In this document: one piece after another, positions 9,556-18,937 of the stretch
How the letters are laid out: each line of letters opens with the position of its first letter
Numbering within the stretch: position 1 is the first letter of the stretch
Assembly (NCBI GenBank): GCA_022777285.1
Contig: JALFGN010000065.1
Coordinates: 62,001-126,000, forward strand
DNA: 64,000 nucleotides
Origin: Blautia sp.
GTDB taxonomy: Bacteria; Bacillota; Clostridia; Lachnospirales; Lachnospiraceae
Direction: 5' to 3'
Position numbers and translations under genes: made by a program
Notes under the pieces: model-generated
The model's database searches: none
Told to the model about the DNA's origin: nothing
The model's input: the letters and a program-made list of their open reading frames with translations, nothing else

Positions 9556-10416
9556 ATGAAAAAACATAAAGAACAGATTATGCAGGCAGTCTTTTTTTTG
9601 GCTGCCTGCGCATCCATACTGGCAGTTGCTCTGATTTGTCTGTTTTTGTTTGTAAACGGTATTCCGGCTATGAAAGAAATCGGACTTTTTAAATTCCTTC
9701 TCGGTACCAGATGGAAACCGGGCAACAATATTTATGGTATTCTTCCTATGATCATGGGAAGTATCTATGTAACTGCAGGAGCAATTATAATTGGTGTTCC
9801 GATTGGGATTCTGACTTCCGTTTTTATGGCAGAGTATTGTCCGAAAAAAATATATCCATTTCTGAAATCAGCCACAGAATTACTGGCAGGAATCCCATCT
9901 GTTGTATATGGTTTCTTTGGTCTGGTCGTTTTGGTTCCTTTTGTACGGGAACTTTTTCAGAAAGGAAACGGAAGCAGTATGCTGACAGCAGCGGTACTGC
10001 TGGGAATTATGATTTTGCCTACGATTATCGGCGTCAGTGAATCAGCGCTGCGTGCTGTGCCAAGAAGTTATTATGAAGGATCGCTGGCACTGGGAGCGAC
10101 CCATGAGAGAAGTATTTTTATGGTTATGCTTCCGGCAGCAAAATCAGGAGTGATTGCAGGTGTTGTACTTGGAGTGGGACGTGCTATTGGAGAAACTATG
10201 GCGGTTGTAATGGTAGCCGGAAATCAGGCCCGTATGCCGGCTGGTATTTTAAGAGGTGTCCGTACAATGACATCCAACATTGTACTGGAAATGGGCTATG
10301 CAGCAGATCTTCACAGAGAGGCATTGATTGCTACCGGTGTGGTATTGTTTGTGTTCATACTGATTATTAACTTCTGTGTTGCATTATTGAATAAGGGGGA
10401 TGGTAGTCATGCGTAA
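9556..10416 (+). CDS. pstC: Phosphate ABC transporter permease PstC
   Basis: A 286-residue membrane protein with six or so transmembrane segments. The MetI-like permease domain carries LLAGIPSVVYGFFGL (about 113-127) and the EAA loop ALGATHERSIFMVMLPAAKSGV near 178-200, which docks on PstB. It forms the phosphate channel with PstA. GAGAGG precedes the ATG. Its end overlaps pstA by 8 bases. Confidence 0.95.
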   Translation: MKKHKEQIMQAVFFLAACASILAVALICLFLFVNGIPAMKEIGLFKFLLGTRWKPGNNIYGILPMIMGSIYVTAGAIIIGVPIGILTSVFMAEYCPKKIYPFLKSATELLAGIPSVVYGFFGLVVLVPFVRELFQKGNGSSMLTAAVLLGIMILPTIIGVSESALRAVPRSYYEGSLALGATHERSIFMVMLPAAKSGVIAGVVLGVGRAIGETMAVVMVAGNQARMPAGILRGVRTMTSNIVLEMGYAADLHREALIATGVVLFVFILIINFCVALLNKGDGSHA

Positions 10417-11272
10417 TAAGAAAACCCCAGGTCAGAAACTGAAAGAATATACCAGGACACCGGGCTCTATGATCCTTATGATTCTTGTACTTCTTTCTGC
10501 TGTTATTACCTTTTCCGTATTATTATTTCTCATTGCTTATATATTGATCAATGGAGTTCCGCATCTGACTTTGGAACTTTTTTCCTGGACCTATACCTCG
10601 GAAAATGCTTCCATGCTTCCATCGATCATCAATACACTGGTGGTAACGTTTCTCTCTTTACTCATTGCAGTTCCGCTCGGAATTTTTTCTGCCATTTATC
10701 TGGTGGAGTATGCAAAAAGAGGCAATAAGCTTGTGAAAGTCATTCGATTGACAACAGAGACTCTGTCCGGTATTCCTTCTATTGTATACGGTTTGTTTGG
10801 TGCTCTGTTTTTTGTAACGGCTCTTAAATGGGGATATTCACTTCTGGCAGGAGCATTGACACTTTCTATTATGATTTTGCCTCTGATTATGCGTACTACA
10901 GAAGAGGCATTAAAGTCTGTACCGGATTCTTTCCGGGAGGGCAGTTTCGGACTGGGTGCCGGAAAACTTCGTACGGTATTTCGTATTGTTCTTCCAAGTG
11001 CGATTCCTGGTATTCTGGCAGGCGTGATTCTTGCGGTAGGTCGAATCGTAGGGGAAACAGCAGCATTGATTTATACAGCAGGTGCAGTTGCAAATGTGCC
11101 CTCCAGTATTATGGGATCCGGTTCCACACTGGCTGTGCATATGTATAATCTGTCCAGAGAAGGATTATATATGGATCAGGCTTATGCGGTTTCTGTCATT
11201 TTGCTTTTGCTTGTATTGTTGATTAACTGGGGATCCGGTGCATTGGCTAAAAAACTGACGAAAGGAAAATAA
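10409..11272 (+). CDS. pstA: Phosphate ABC transporter permease PstA
   Basis: A 287-residue permease partner of PstC. It has six membrane segments, [16 protein letters not shown] in the channel domain and the EAA loop [21 protein letters not shown]. An earlier in-frame ATG at 10400 exists, but GGGGGA is correctly spaced for the ATG at 10409, giving the typical start MRNKK. It overlaps pstC by 8 bases and is followed 2 bases later by pstB. Confidence 0.95.
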   Translation: MRNKKTPGQKLKEYTRTPGSMILMILVLLSAVITFSVLLFLIAYILINGVPHLTLELFSWTYTSENASMLPSIINTLVVTFLSLLIAVPLGIFSAIYLVEYAKRGNKLVKVIRLTTETLSGIPSIVYGLFGALFFVTALKWGYSLLAGALTLSIMILPLIMRTTEEALKSVPDSFREGSFGLGAGKLRTVFRIVLPSAIPGILAGVILAVGRIVGETAALIYTAGAVANVPSSIMGSGSTLAVHMYNLSREGLYMDQAYAVSVILLLLVLLINWGSGALAKKLTKGK

Positions 11273-11274
11273 CA

Positions 11275-12030
11275 ATGAATAAAGAAAAAATAGCAGTGAA
11301 AAATCTGGATTTGTATTATTCGGATTTTAAGGCATTGAAAAATATCAATATCAATATTCCGGAAAAAGAAATTACTGCATTTATCGGACCATCTGGTTGT
11401 GGAAAGTCTACTCTTTTAAAATCGCTCAATCGTATGAATGACTTGGTGGAAGGTTGTCGGATTGAAGGGGATGTGCTTCTGGATGGAGAAGACATATACG
11501 GAAGAATGGATGTGAATCTTCTGAGAAAAAGAGTGGGTATGGTATTTCAGAAACCAAATCCTTTTCCTATGAGTATTTATGATAACATTGCTTATGGGCC
11601 TCGTACACATGGAATTCACTCGAAAACAAAACTGGATGATATTGTGGAAAAGTCTCTTAGGGATGCAGCAATCTGGGAAGAGACAAAGGATCGATTAAAG
11701 AGTAATGCACTTGGGATGTCCGGTGGACAGCAGCAGAGACTTTGCATTGCAAGAGCGCTGGCAGTACATCCGGAAGTCCTGCTTATGGATGAGCCAACAT
11801 CGGCTCTGGATCCTATTTCCACATCGAAAATAGAAGAACTGGCAATGGAACTGAAACAGGATTATACCATTGTCATGGTTACCCACAATATGCAGCAGGC
11901 AGCTCGTATTTCTGATAAAACTGCATTTTTCCTTTTGGGAGAGATTGTGGAATTCGGAGAAACAGAACAGATTTTCTCCATGCCAAAGGACAAACGGACA
12001 GAGGATTATATTACAGGGAGGTTTGGTTGA
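11275..12030 (+). CDS. pstB: Phosphate ABC transporter ATPase PstB
   Basis: A 251-residue ABC ATPase with Walker [10 protein letters not shown] at about 38-46, Q-loop [15 protein letters not shown] typical of PstB, signature [15 protein letters not shown] at about 145 and Walker [12 protein letters not shown]. It powers phosphate import through PstCA. The end touches the phoU start region (1 base apart). Confidence 0.97.
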   Translation: MNKEKIAVKNLDLYYSDFKALKNININIPEKEITAFIGPSGCGKSTLLKSLNRMNDLVEGCRIEGDVLLDGEDIYGRMDVNLLRKRVGMVFQKPNPFPMSIYDNIAYGPRTHGIHSKTKLDDIVEKSLRDAAIWEETKDRLKSNALGMSGGQQQRLCIARALAVHPEVLLMDEPTSALDPISTSKIEELAMELKQDYTIVMVTHNMQQAARISDKTAFFLLGEIVEFGETEQIFSMPKDKRTEDYITGRFG

Positions 12031-12031
12031 T

Positions 12032-12694
12032 ATGCGTACAAGATTTGACAGACAGCTCGAGCTTCTGCATGTAGAACTGATTAAAATGGGAGGCCTGTGT
12101 GAAGAAGCGATTACTCTGGCCTGCGATTTACTGGAAACACAGGAAAGAAACAGACAGCAGAAAGTATTTGCACTGGAAAGTGAAATAGATGCGAAAGAGC
12201 GGGAAATAGAGGATATCTGTATGCGTCTTCTTTTGCAGCAGCAGCCAGTTGCAAGAGATTTAAGACTCATATCGGCTGCATTGAAGATGATATCTGATTT
12301 GGAGAGAATCGGAGACCAGGCAGCGGATATCTCCGATCTTGCTCCTTATATCGCTAACAGTGATATAAAAAGTAAAGTTCAGATTCACGATATGGCAAAA
12401 GCGACCATCCGTATGGTAACAGGAAGTGTGGATGCATTTGTGAACAATGATCTGGAACAGGCAGGGAAAGTCATCGCTTCGGATGATATCGTAGATGATC
12501 TGTTTAATAAAATTAAAGAAGAGATCCTTGTATCAATCTGTGATAAAAAAGAAGATATCAAAGCAGCGCTTGATATTCTTATGGCAGCAAAGTATTTTGA
12601 ACGAATTGGTGATCATGCAGTAAATGTGGCAGAATGGGTAGAATATTCCATTACAGGAATTCACCAGAGCAGTGAACATCATCTGGAACAATAA
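12032..12694 (+). CDS. phoU: Phosphate uptake regulator PhoU
   Basis: A 220-residue all-helical protein with two PhoU repeats. The conserved MGG..CEEAI (repeat 1) and DLERIGDQAADISD / ERIGDHAVNVAEW metal-site motifs are present in order. PhoU links PstSCAB to the PhoR kinase and damps the Pho response when phosphate is plentiful. AGGGAGG within the pstB tail fits the ATG at 12032; a longer open frame upstream overlaps pstB and is not used. The regulator pair follows at once. Confidence 0.95.
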   Translation: MRTRFDRQLELLHVELIKMGGLCEEAITLACDLLETQERNRQQKVFALESEIDAKEREIEDICMRLLLQQQPVARDLRLISAALKMISDLERIGDQAADISDLAPYIANSDIKSKVQIHDMAKATIRMVTGSVDAFVNNDLEQAGKVIASDDIVDDLFNKIKEEILVSICDKKEDIKAALDILMAAKYFERIGDHAVNVAEWVEYSITGIHQSSEHHLEQ

Positions 12695-12712
12695 GAAAAC
12701 GGGGTGAGGAAG

Positions 12713-13390
12713 TTGATCTATCTGGTAGAAGATGACGAAAATATCAGAGAGCTGGTTATTTATACACTGAATAGTCAGGGCCTGGAAGCAGAAGGATTTT
12801 CCAGACCGTCACAATTCTGGAAGGCGATGGAAGTCACGACCCCGTCTCTGGTATTGTTGGATATTATGCTGCCCGAAGAAGATGGGCTGAGTATTTTGAA
12901 GAAACTTCGGTCTTCTCAAGAGACAGGAAAGCTTCCGGTAATTATGCTGACTGCAAAAGGAAGTGAGTATGATACGGTTATGGGACTTGACAGCGGGGCA
13001 GATGATTATATTCCAAAGCCTTTTCGGATGATGGAGCTGATTTCCCGTGTCCGTGCATTGCTCAGAAGAACAGAAGGGCAGGAAAAGCCTCAGGAATATA
13101 TTCTTGGTGAGCTTACGGTATCTCCATCCAGACATGTGGTTCGTGTGGATGGAAAAGAAGTTACCTTAACTTTAAAAGAATTCGAATTGCTCTGTCTTCT
13201 GCTTTCCAAGCAGGAGACGGTATTTTCGCGGTCTCAGCTTCTGGACCGGATCTGGGGATATGAATTTGACGGAGAAAGCCGCACCATTGATGTGCATGTA
13301 CGCACCTTGCGGCAGAAGCTTGGAAGTGCAGGAAAATATATTAAAACTGTGCGGGGAATTGGATATAAAATCGGAGGAAAAACCGTATGA
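12713..13390 (+). CDS. phoB: OmpR/PhoB-type response regulator
   Basis: A 225-residue regulator. Its receiver domain has the acidic pair (EDDE), the phospho-acceptor Asp in LVLLDIMLPEEDG (about 49), T in MLTAKG and K in IPKPF. The winged-helix DNA-binding domain ends TIDVHVRTLRQKLG...TVRGIGYKI. Start choice: GGGGTGAGG suits the TTG at 12713; a GTG at 12704 is the alternative. Its place between phoU and a PhoR-like kinase marks it as the phosphate-starvation regulator, likely binding the repeats at 8318-8438. Confidence 0.9.
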   Translation: MIYLVEDDENIRELVIYTLNSQGLEAEGFSRPSQFWKAMEVTTPSLVLLDIMLPEEDGLSILKKLRSSQETGKLPVIMLTAKGSEYDTVMGLDSGADDYIPKPFRMMELISRVRALLRRTEGQEKPQEYILGELTVSPSRHVVRVDGKEVTLTLKEFELLCLLLSKQETVFSRSQLLDRIWGYEFDGESRTIDVHVRTLRQKLGSAGKYIKTVRGIGYKIGGKTV

Positions 13391-15048
13391 AAAAACGCAT
13401 TTTCCGATCCATTATGCTTGTTTCAGTTACCTGCGTCATTGCAGGATTGGCTTTTTTGATGGGCATTTTGTATCATTTTTTTGGAAATCAGTTGGAAAAG
13501 GAGCTGAAAGCGGAAGCTTCTTATCTTGCAGTTGCTGTGGAAAAAGAAGGGGAAGCAGCTTTCGAAAGTCTTCCTCTGGAGGCTGCCAGAGTTACTTTAA
13601 TTGATAGTGACGGAACCGTTCTTTTTGATAATAAGGCAGATGCAAAAAGTATGGAAAATCATGGAGAAAGAAAAGAAGTAAAAGCAGCTATGGAAACTGG
13701 AACAGGAAAGTCTGTGAGACAGTCAGATACTTTAATGGAGAAGACCGTTTATTATGCGAAAAAGCTTTCGAACGGTCAGATTCTTCGGGTATCCAGTAAT
13801 CAATATACAGTAGCTGCCATTTTGAAAGAACTCTTTCTTCCCTTGATTTATGTGGTATTGCTTATGGCAGTTATGGGAGCAGTCTTTGCGTCCAGATTGA
13901 CAAAACGGATTGTAGAACCGTTGAATGAAGTGGATTTTGATCATCCGGAGCAGGCAGAGACCTATGAGGAAATTGCTCCTTTGCTTACAAAAATCAATAA
14001 ACAGCAGAAAACGATTGGAAAACAGATTGCAGATGCAAGAAGACAGCAGGAAGAGTTTTCTATTATAACAGAAAATATGAGCGAAGGCCTGCTGGTAATT
14101 GATAATCAGACAGATTTGCTTTCCTGCAATTCCAGTGCCCGGAATCTTTTGGCAGCATCCGGAATGCAGAAACGGCAAAGTGTATTTTCTTTAAACAGAA
14201 GTGAACCTTTTCGTCAGGCAGTGGATGCAGTACTGGCAGGAAAGCATGGAGAAACCATCCTGCGTGTTGGTGATAATTACTGTCAGGTTACAGGAAATCC
14301 TGTATTTTCAGATGGAGCCGTTACAGGAGGAGTCCTGCTGCTGGTAGACATCACAGAAAAAATCCAGAGAGAAAATCTGCGAAGGGAATTTACCGCAAAT
14401 GTATCCCATGAACTGAAAACCCCTCTTACCTCTATTTCAGGATTTGCGGAAATTATTCAGGATGGATTTGTAAAACCTCAGGATGTGAAAATTTTTGCAG
14501 GAAAAATTTTCGATGAAGCCCAAAGACTGATTACACTTGTAGGAGATGTAATTAAGATTTCCCAGCTTGACGAAGGGTGTCTTCCATATCAGAAAGAAGA
14601 TGTGGATGTATATGTATTGGCAAAAAATATTCTGGAGCGGTTCAAGGAGCCGGCAGAAAAAAAAGGAATTTCTCTGTATCTGGAAGGAGAACATGCAGTA
14701 CTCTCGACAGTAGAGCCGATTTTGGATGAGGTACTTGCAAATCTGTGTGATAATGCAGTGAAATATAACCGAACAGATGGTAACGTTACAGTTACAGTTC
14801 TGAATGGAAAACATGCGGTTAGTATTTCTGTAGCAGATACCGGTCTGGGAATTTCTCAGGGAGAGAAAACACGCATTTTCGAACGGTTCTACAGAGTGGA
14901 TAAGAGTCATTCAAAAGAAGTAGGAGGAACCGGTCTGGGACTTTCCATTGTAAAACATGGAGCAGCTTTTCTTGGAGCCAAGCTCGAACTGGAAAGTACA
15001 CTGAAAAAAGGAAGTACGTTCCGCCTGATCTGGGAAAAAGACAAGTAA
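13387..15048 (+). CDS. phoR: PhoR-type sensor histidine kinase
   Basis: A 553-residue membrane kinase. Membrane segments lie at about 9-31 and 153-173 and flank a small extracytoplasmic domain. A PAS-like domain follows (about 220-320), then HisKA with NVSHELKTPLTSISGFAE (phospho-His near 339), then HATPase_c with DNAVKYNRTDG, VADTGLGIS and GGTGLGLSIVKH. It overlaps the regulator gene by 4 bases (ATGA). It is expected to phosphorylate the neighbouring regulator when PstSCAB/PhoU signal low phosphate. Confidence 0.93.
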   Translation: MKKRIFRSIMLVSVTCVIAGLAFLMGILYHFFGNQLEKELKAEASYLAVAVEKEGEAAFESLPLEAARVTLIDSDGTVLFDNKADAKSMENHGERKEVKAAMETGTGKSVRQSDTLMEKTVYYAKKLSNGQILRVSSNQYTVAAILKELFLPLIYVVLLMAVMGAVFASRLTKRIVEPLNEVDFDHPEQAETYEEIAPLLTKINKQQKTIGKQIADARRQQEEFSIITENMSEGLLVIDNQTDLLSCNSSARNLLAASGMQKRQSVFSLNRSEPFRQAVDAVLAGKHGETILRVGDNYCQVTGNPVFSDGAVTGGVLLLVDITEKIQRENLRREFTANVSHELKTPLTSISGFAEIIQDGFVKPQDVKIFAGKIFDEAQRLITLVGDVIKISQLDEGCLPYQKEDVDVYVLAKNILERFKEPAEKKGISLYLEGEHAVLSTVEPILDEVLANLCDNAVKYNRTDGNVTVTVLNGKHAVSISVADTGLGISQGEKTRIFERFYRVDKSHSKEVGGTGLGLSIVKHGAAFLGAKLELESTLKKGSTFRLIWEKDK

Positions 15049-15064
15049 AGAGGAATTGTAAAAT

Positions 15065-15118
15065 AAAAAACTGTCGTCCCAAGAATCAATGGATTCTTGG
15101 GACGACAGTTTTTTATTT
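15065..15118. terminator. Bidirectional terminator between phoR and yqeY
   Basis: A perfect 23-bp inverted repeat (15065-15087 with 15092-15114) with a 4-base loop, T-rich on both strands. It serves the two convergent genes. Confidence 0.92.
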
Positions 15119-15126
15119 GAGAATCG

Positions 15127-15573
15127 TTACTGCATCATGCTTCCAAGTACTTGATTGACCAGTTTTCCATCAGCGATTCCTTTTACTTTTGGCATGAGCA
15201 CTTTCATAATACGACCTTTATCTTTACCGGTAGGAGCTTCAATTTCCAGTTCTTTTAAAACACCTGCGATTACATCTCGAATCTCCGATTCATTCAGCAT
15301 TTTAGGTGCGAACTCCTCATATACAGCAATTCGTTTGCTGCATTCGTCGATAATATCTGTTCTGTCTGTCGGAGTCAGCTCAAGCGTTTCTTTTGTCTGT
15401 TTGATCTCTTTTAATACAACTTCGTTTTCTTCTGCTTCTGTCAGGTCTTCTCGTTTGTCGATTGCTTTATTTTTCAGGGCAGATAACAGCATGGACAGAG
15501 AATCTTTTCTTTCTTTGTCACCGGCTTTCATTGCAGATACCATAGCTTTTCTTACTTCATCAATTTTACTCAT
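15127..15573 (-). CDS. yqeY: GatB/YqeY domain protein
   Basis: A 148-residue helical protein of the YqeY family, related to the tail domain of the amidotransferase GatB. The conserved core MLLSALKNKAIDKR, the EELAPKML-like stretch and the C-terminal GRIMKVLMPKVKG..DGKLVNQVL are present. The function is not settled; a tRNA-linked role is suggested by homology. The first ATG (15582) sits on the ribosome site, so the second (15573, MSKIDEV), 8 bases from GGGAG, is chosen. Confidence 0.9.
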   Translation of the reverse strand: MSKIDEVRKAMVSAMKAGDKERKDSLSMLLSALKNKAIDKREDLTEAEENEVVLKEIKQTKETLELTPTDRTDIIDECSKRIAVYEEFAPKMLNESEIRDVIAGVLKELEIEAPTGKDKGRIMKVLMPKVKGIADGKLVNQVLGSMMQ

Positions 15574-15819
15574 TTGGAACATCTCCCTTTTTTTAGATTG
15601 CTATTCTGGAATTAGTATAGCACTTATAGAAAAAGAATGGAACAGAAAATTTATTGTGGATTCCTGTGTGTTGAAATGTCCGTTGAATGCGGACTTTTTC
15701 TGACTTTTTTCATTACCGATGTTTTTTTTACGTATTCGTGATATACTGAAAGTAATTGAAAAGAAAGACATTTTGAGGTTTTTCCTCGCACTTACAGTTG
15801 TTTTTACAGGGAGGACAAT

Positions 15820-16458
15820 ATGGATACTTTTACGCTTATTCTTGAAATTATCGGTACGATTGCTTTTGCTTCGTCCGGTGCGATGATTGCGATTCAGAAA
15901 AAAATGGATATTTTTGGTGTAAATGTGCTCGGTGCCACCACAGCCGTAGGAGGTGGAATGATGCGAGATGTAATTCTGGGAGTGACGCCCCCTTCCGCTT
16001 TCTCGAAACCGGTTTATATTCTGTTTGCAGTTATCACCTCTACGCTGCTTTTCGTAATTGTATATACGAATCCGTTCATTCTTCGTTCGAAAATCAAATA
16101 CCAGTATTACGATGCCATTATGATGCTCTGTGATACATTGGGACTTGGTATTTTTACAGTGGTCGGTATACAGGCTGCTGCAAATGTGATGCATGAAAAT
16201 AATGCATTTTTCTTCACTTTTGTAGGTGTCCTTACCGGTGTTGGAGGCGGTGTCCTACGTGATATTATGGCAGGAGAAACACCTTACATTCTTGTGCGTC
16301 ATATTTATGCATGTGCGTCGATTGCGGGCGGAATTGTCTGTGTGGTCTGCCGTGCTTCGATCGGAGAAGCAGCAGGAGCCATTCTCGGATTGATCGTAAC
16401 AGTGGTAATCCGTCTTCTGGCTACTTATTTTCACTGGAATTTGTGGCGAATTCCCTGA
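15820..16458 (+). CDS. TRIC/YicG-family membrane channel protein
   Basis: A 212-residue membrane protein with seven predicted segments formed by two UPF0126 repeats. Each repeat has the hairpin motif: GATTAVGGGMMRDVILGVTPP (about 39-59) and GVLTGVGGGVLRDIMAGETP (about 127-146). Family members are trimeric cation channels or, for some, glycine transporters. The substrate cannot be told from sequence. A GGGAGG lies 7 bases before the ATG. It is a single gene between yqeY and malic enzyme. Confidence 0.85.
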   Translation: MDTFTLILEIIGTIAFASSGAMIAIQKKMDIFGVNVLGATTAVGGGMMRDVILGVTPPSAFSKPVYILFAVITSTLLFVIVYTNPFILRSKIKYQYYDAIMMLCDTLGLGIFTVVGIQAAANVMHENNAFFFTFVGVLTGVGGGVLRDIMAGETPYILVRHIYACASIAGGIVCVVCRASIGEAAGAILGLIVTVVIRLLATYFHWNLWRIP

Positions 16459-16487
16459 TTTACAATGTTTTTTATCTATGCTAAAAT
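16459..16487 (+). promoter_or_regulatory. Promoter of the malic enzyme gene
   Basis: TTTACA at 16459-16464 and TAAAAT at 16482-16487 are 17 bases apart. The -35 starts inside the end of the preceding gene, so the malic enzyme gene probably has its own transcript. An ATCTAT/ATAGAT inverted repeat spans the -10. Confidence 0.6.
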
Positions 16488-16528
16488 AGATATGCAAATA
16501 TTGTAAAAGAAGAAAAGGAGAAAAGCCC

Positions 16529-17701
16529 ATGGATGCAAAGGAATTTGCTTTAAAACAACACGAAGAATGGAATGGTAAAATTGAGGTAATCAGTCGTGCG
16601 AAAGTGGAAACACCGGAAGATCTGTCTGTTGCCTATACACCTGGTGTTGCAGAACCATGTCTGAAAATTGCAGAAGATGTGGATTTGTCTTATAAATATA
16701 CAAGACGTCATAATATGGTAGCGGTTGTGACAGACGGAAGTGCTGTACTTGGACTTGGTGATATCGGTCCGGAAGCCGGTATGCCGGTTATGGAAGGGAA
16801 ATGTGTATTATTCAAAGAATTTGCGGATGTGGATGCATTTCCTTTATGTGTAAGAAGTAAAGAGGTAGATGACATTGTAAATACTGTTCGTCTGCTTGCA
16901 GGAAGTTTCGGCGGTGTCAATCTGGAAGATATCTCGGCACCTCGTTGCTTTGAAATAGAAAGAAAGCTGAAAGAATGCTGTGATATTCCTATTTTTCATG
17001 ATGACCAGCATGGAACAGCAGTGGTAACAGCAGCGGCTCTCTTGAATGCATTGAAGCTGACCGGAAGAAAACTGGATGAGATCAAAGTGGTTACTTCCGG
17101 TGCAGGTGCAGCAGGAATTGCAATTATCAAATTGTTGGTAAGTCTTGGCCTGAAACGGGTAATTATGTGTGACAGAAAAGGTGCGATCTATGAAGGCCGC
17201 GAGGATCTGAATGCTGAAAAGCGGGAGATGGCAAAAATCTGCAATCGTGATAAAGAAAAGGGAACACTGGCAGAAGTGATTAAAGGAGCAGATGTATTTA
17301 TCGGTGTATCTGCACCGGGAACTGTGACAGAGCAAATGGTAAAATCCATGGCACCGGATCCGATTCTTTTCCCAATGGCAAATCCGGTACCGGAAATTAT
17401 GCCGGAATTGGCCAAAGCAGCAGGGGCTGCAGTGATTGGTACAGGAAGAAGTGATTTCCCTAACCAGATTAATAATGTTCTGGCATTCCCGGGAATTTTC
17501 CGTGGTGCCCTTGACGTAAGAGCAAAAGATATCAACGACGAAATGAAAGTAGCAGCAGCTTATGCAATTGCAAATCTGATTGATGAAAAAGATCTGGCAG
17601 CTGATTACATTATTCCGAATCCGTTTGACAAACGTGTGGCAAAAGCAGTATCTGAAGCAGTAGCAAAAGCTGCAAGAGAGACAGGCGTAAACAGGATCTG
17701 A
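16529..17701 (+). CDS. NAD(P)-dependent malic enzyme
   Basis: A 390-residue malic enzyme, oxidative decarboxylase of malate to pyruvate. The N-terminal catalytic domain shows VAYTPGVAEPC (about 34-44), TDGSAVLGLGDIGP (about 69-82) and IFHDDQHGTAVV with the metal-binding aspartates. The Rossmann domain has VTSGAGAAGIAI (about 190). The length matches the short bacterial form. AAAGGAG precedes the ATG; a strong terminator follows. Confidence 0.95.
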   Translation: MDAKEFALKQHEEWNGKIEVISRAKVETPEDLSVAYTPGVAEPCLKIAEDVDLSYKYTRRHNMVAVVTDGSAVLGLGDIGPEAGMPVMEGKCVLFKEFADVDAFPLCVRSKEVDDIVNTVRLLAGSFGGVNLEDISAPRCFEIERKLKECCDIPIFHDDQHGTAVVTAAALLNALKLTGRKLDEIKVVTSGAGAAGIAIIKLLVSLGLKRVIMCDRKGAIYEGREDLNAEKREMAKICNRDKEKGTLAEVIKGADVFIGVSAPGTVTEQMVKSMAPDPILFPMANPVPEIMPELAKAAGAAVIGTGRSDFPNQINNVLAFPGIFRGALDVRAKDINDEMKVAAAYAIANLIDEKDLAADYIIPNPFDKRVAKAVSEAVAKAARETGVNRI

Positions 17702-17716
17702 TTTTTTCTGCAAAAG

Positions 17717-17750
17717 AAAACCTTCCGTAAAAAGATACGGAAGGTTTTTT
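17717..17750 (+). terminator. Terminator after malic enzyme
   Basis: AAAACCTTCCGTA (17717-17729) pairs with TACGGAAGGTTTT (17736-17748) around a 6-base loop, followed by T's. It also lies just past the end of the convergent acyltransferase gene. Confidence 0.88.
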
Positions 17751-17756
17751 TGTATA

Positions 17757-18764
17757 TTAAATTTTTTTATTGATACTCAGAGGAGGAAGAGAAATTCTGT
17801 ATATTGGAACAGAAGAAATGCGAGTTACAAACTGATTCGGAATATCCTGAGCCAGAATCCAGCATAACATCACACAGAAAACGATAAGGAGTCCTCCCTG
17901 CCATAAAGAAGTAACGGATTCCAGAAGAGGTGTTTCTTTCAAAATGCTGTATACAAGTCCGTGAAACAGATAAATGGGCATGGTACGCTGACCCAGAAGA
18001 GAATACCTTTTACGGGTTCTTGGAATGCATACGCTGATAAGAAAAATAGCGAGAAAAGAAATTCCATAGCAAGTCAGTCGGACAATAATTCCTGCGGGAT
18101 CACTGGTTTCCATGTCCAGATAAGAATATCTTCCGTAGAAGATTTTTGGAGTCATATGTATATGAAATACAGAGACAAAAGTCAGTCCACCGGCGAGGAT
18201 ACCGGTAAGGAGCAGCAGAAGTTTTCCGACATTTTCTCGGATTGTCTCAAACCATTCCCTTTTGAAATGATAACCTGCAAGGAAGAATGGGAAGAATACA
18301 AGAATTCTGGGAATACTGAAAAAATTTCCGAGTTCTGTCGTACCCACCAGAAGTCCGGTAAGAACAGCGAGAAACATATGGCCTTTGAGTCTGGTCAGAT
18401 ACGGGGTGATCATACGCCAGAAAAACAGTGCCATGATATACCAGAGAGAAAACTTGGGACGGTTAAAATACAATCCGGTATCTTTATGGATAATAAATAT
18501 ATAGAGAAAATAGTAAAGCAATTCATAAATAAAATAAGGAATAACAAGTTTCTGTACAAGTTTTCCAAAAGAAGCGGGTTTTCGGGAAAAATAACCTGAG
18601 ATAAAGACAAATGCAGGCATATGAAAAGAAAAGATAAACCATTTCATACCTTCCAGAACTGCATTGTTATGATAACAGGGTTCTATAAAATGACCAACTA
18701 CAACTAATACAATCAGCAATGCTTTATAATTATCAAAGAAATAGTCTCTGTTTTTTGAAGACAT
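17757..18764 (-). CDS. Acyltransferase family 3 membrane protein
   Basis: A 335-residue integral membrane protein with about ten hydrophobic segments. The start shows the Acyl_transf_3 pattern: YFFDNYKALLIVLVVVGHF with the catalytic His of helix 1, then FHMPAFVFISGYFSRK. Such enzymes acylate sugars or wall/surface polymers; the acceptor is unknown. An upstream extension of 49 codons is open, but it overlaps the capA promoter (18877-18904) and does not resemble the family, so the ATG at 18764 is used. Confidence 0.85.
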   Translation of the reverse strand: MSSKNRDYFFDNYKALLIVLVVVGHFIEPCYHNNAVLEGMKWFIFSFHMPAFVFISGYFSRKPASFGKLVQKLVIPYFIYELLYYFLYIFIIHKDTGLYFNRPKFSLWYIMALFFWRMITPYLTRLKGHMFLAVLTGLLVGTTELGNFFSIPRILVFFPFFLAGYHFKREWFETIRENVGKLLLLLTGILAGGLTFVSVFHIHMTPKIFYGRYSYLDMETSDPAGIIVRLTCYGISFLAIFLISVCIPRTRKRYSLLGQRTMPIYLFHGLVYSILKETPLLESVTSLWQGGLLIVFCVMLCWILAQDIPNQFVTRISSVPIYRISLPPLSINKKI

Positions 18765-18876
18765 CTTTATTCCACATCCTTTCCATTCCGTATGATACAC
18801 CGAGGAAAACAAGTACGCAAATAGAAAAAACAGCAGGAAAAAAGAAAAGTATTGGATAAAATTACAAAGCATGCAG

Positions 18877-18904
18877 TTGAGTTTCCTGTTATTTTTGATA
18901 TAAT
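18877..18904 (+). promoter_or_regulatory. Promoter of the CapA-like gene
   Basis: TTGAGT at 18877-18882 and TATAAT at 18899-18904 with a 16-base spacer, 33 bases before the ATG. Confidence 0.65.
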
Positions 18905-18937
18905 ATTTCACAAATAAAAAAAGAAAGAGGTGGATCT

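Noticed and set aside
15678..15699. Small hairpin GTCCG/CGGAC followed by T's
   Set aside because: The stem is only 5 bp and there is no plus-strand gene before it to terminate.
16844..17713. Minus-strand open frame opposite malic enzyme
   Set aside because: Low-complexity Cys/Phe-rich translation is a shadow of the malic enzyme codons.
18765..18911. 49-codon N-terminal extension of the acyltransferase
   Set aside because: It overlaps the capA promoter, and the family start is at 18764.
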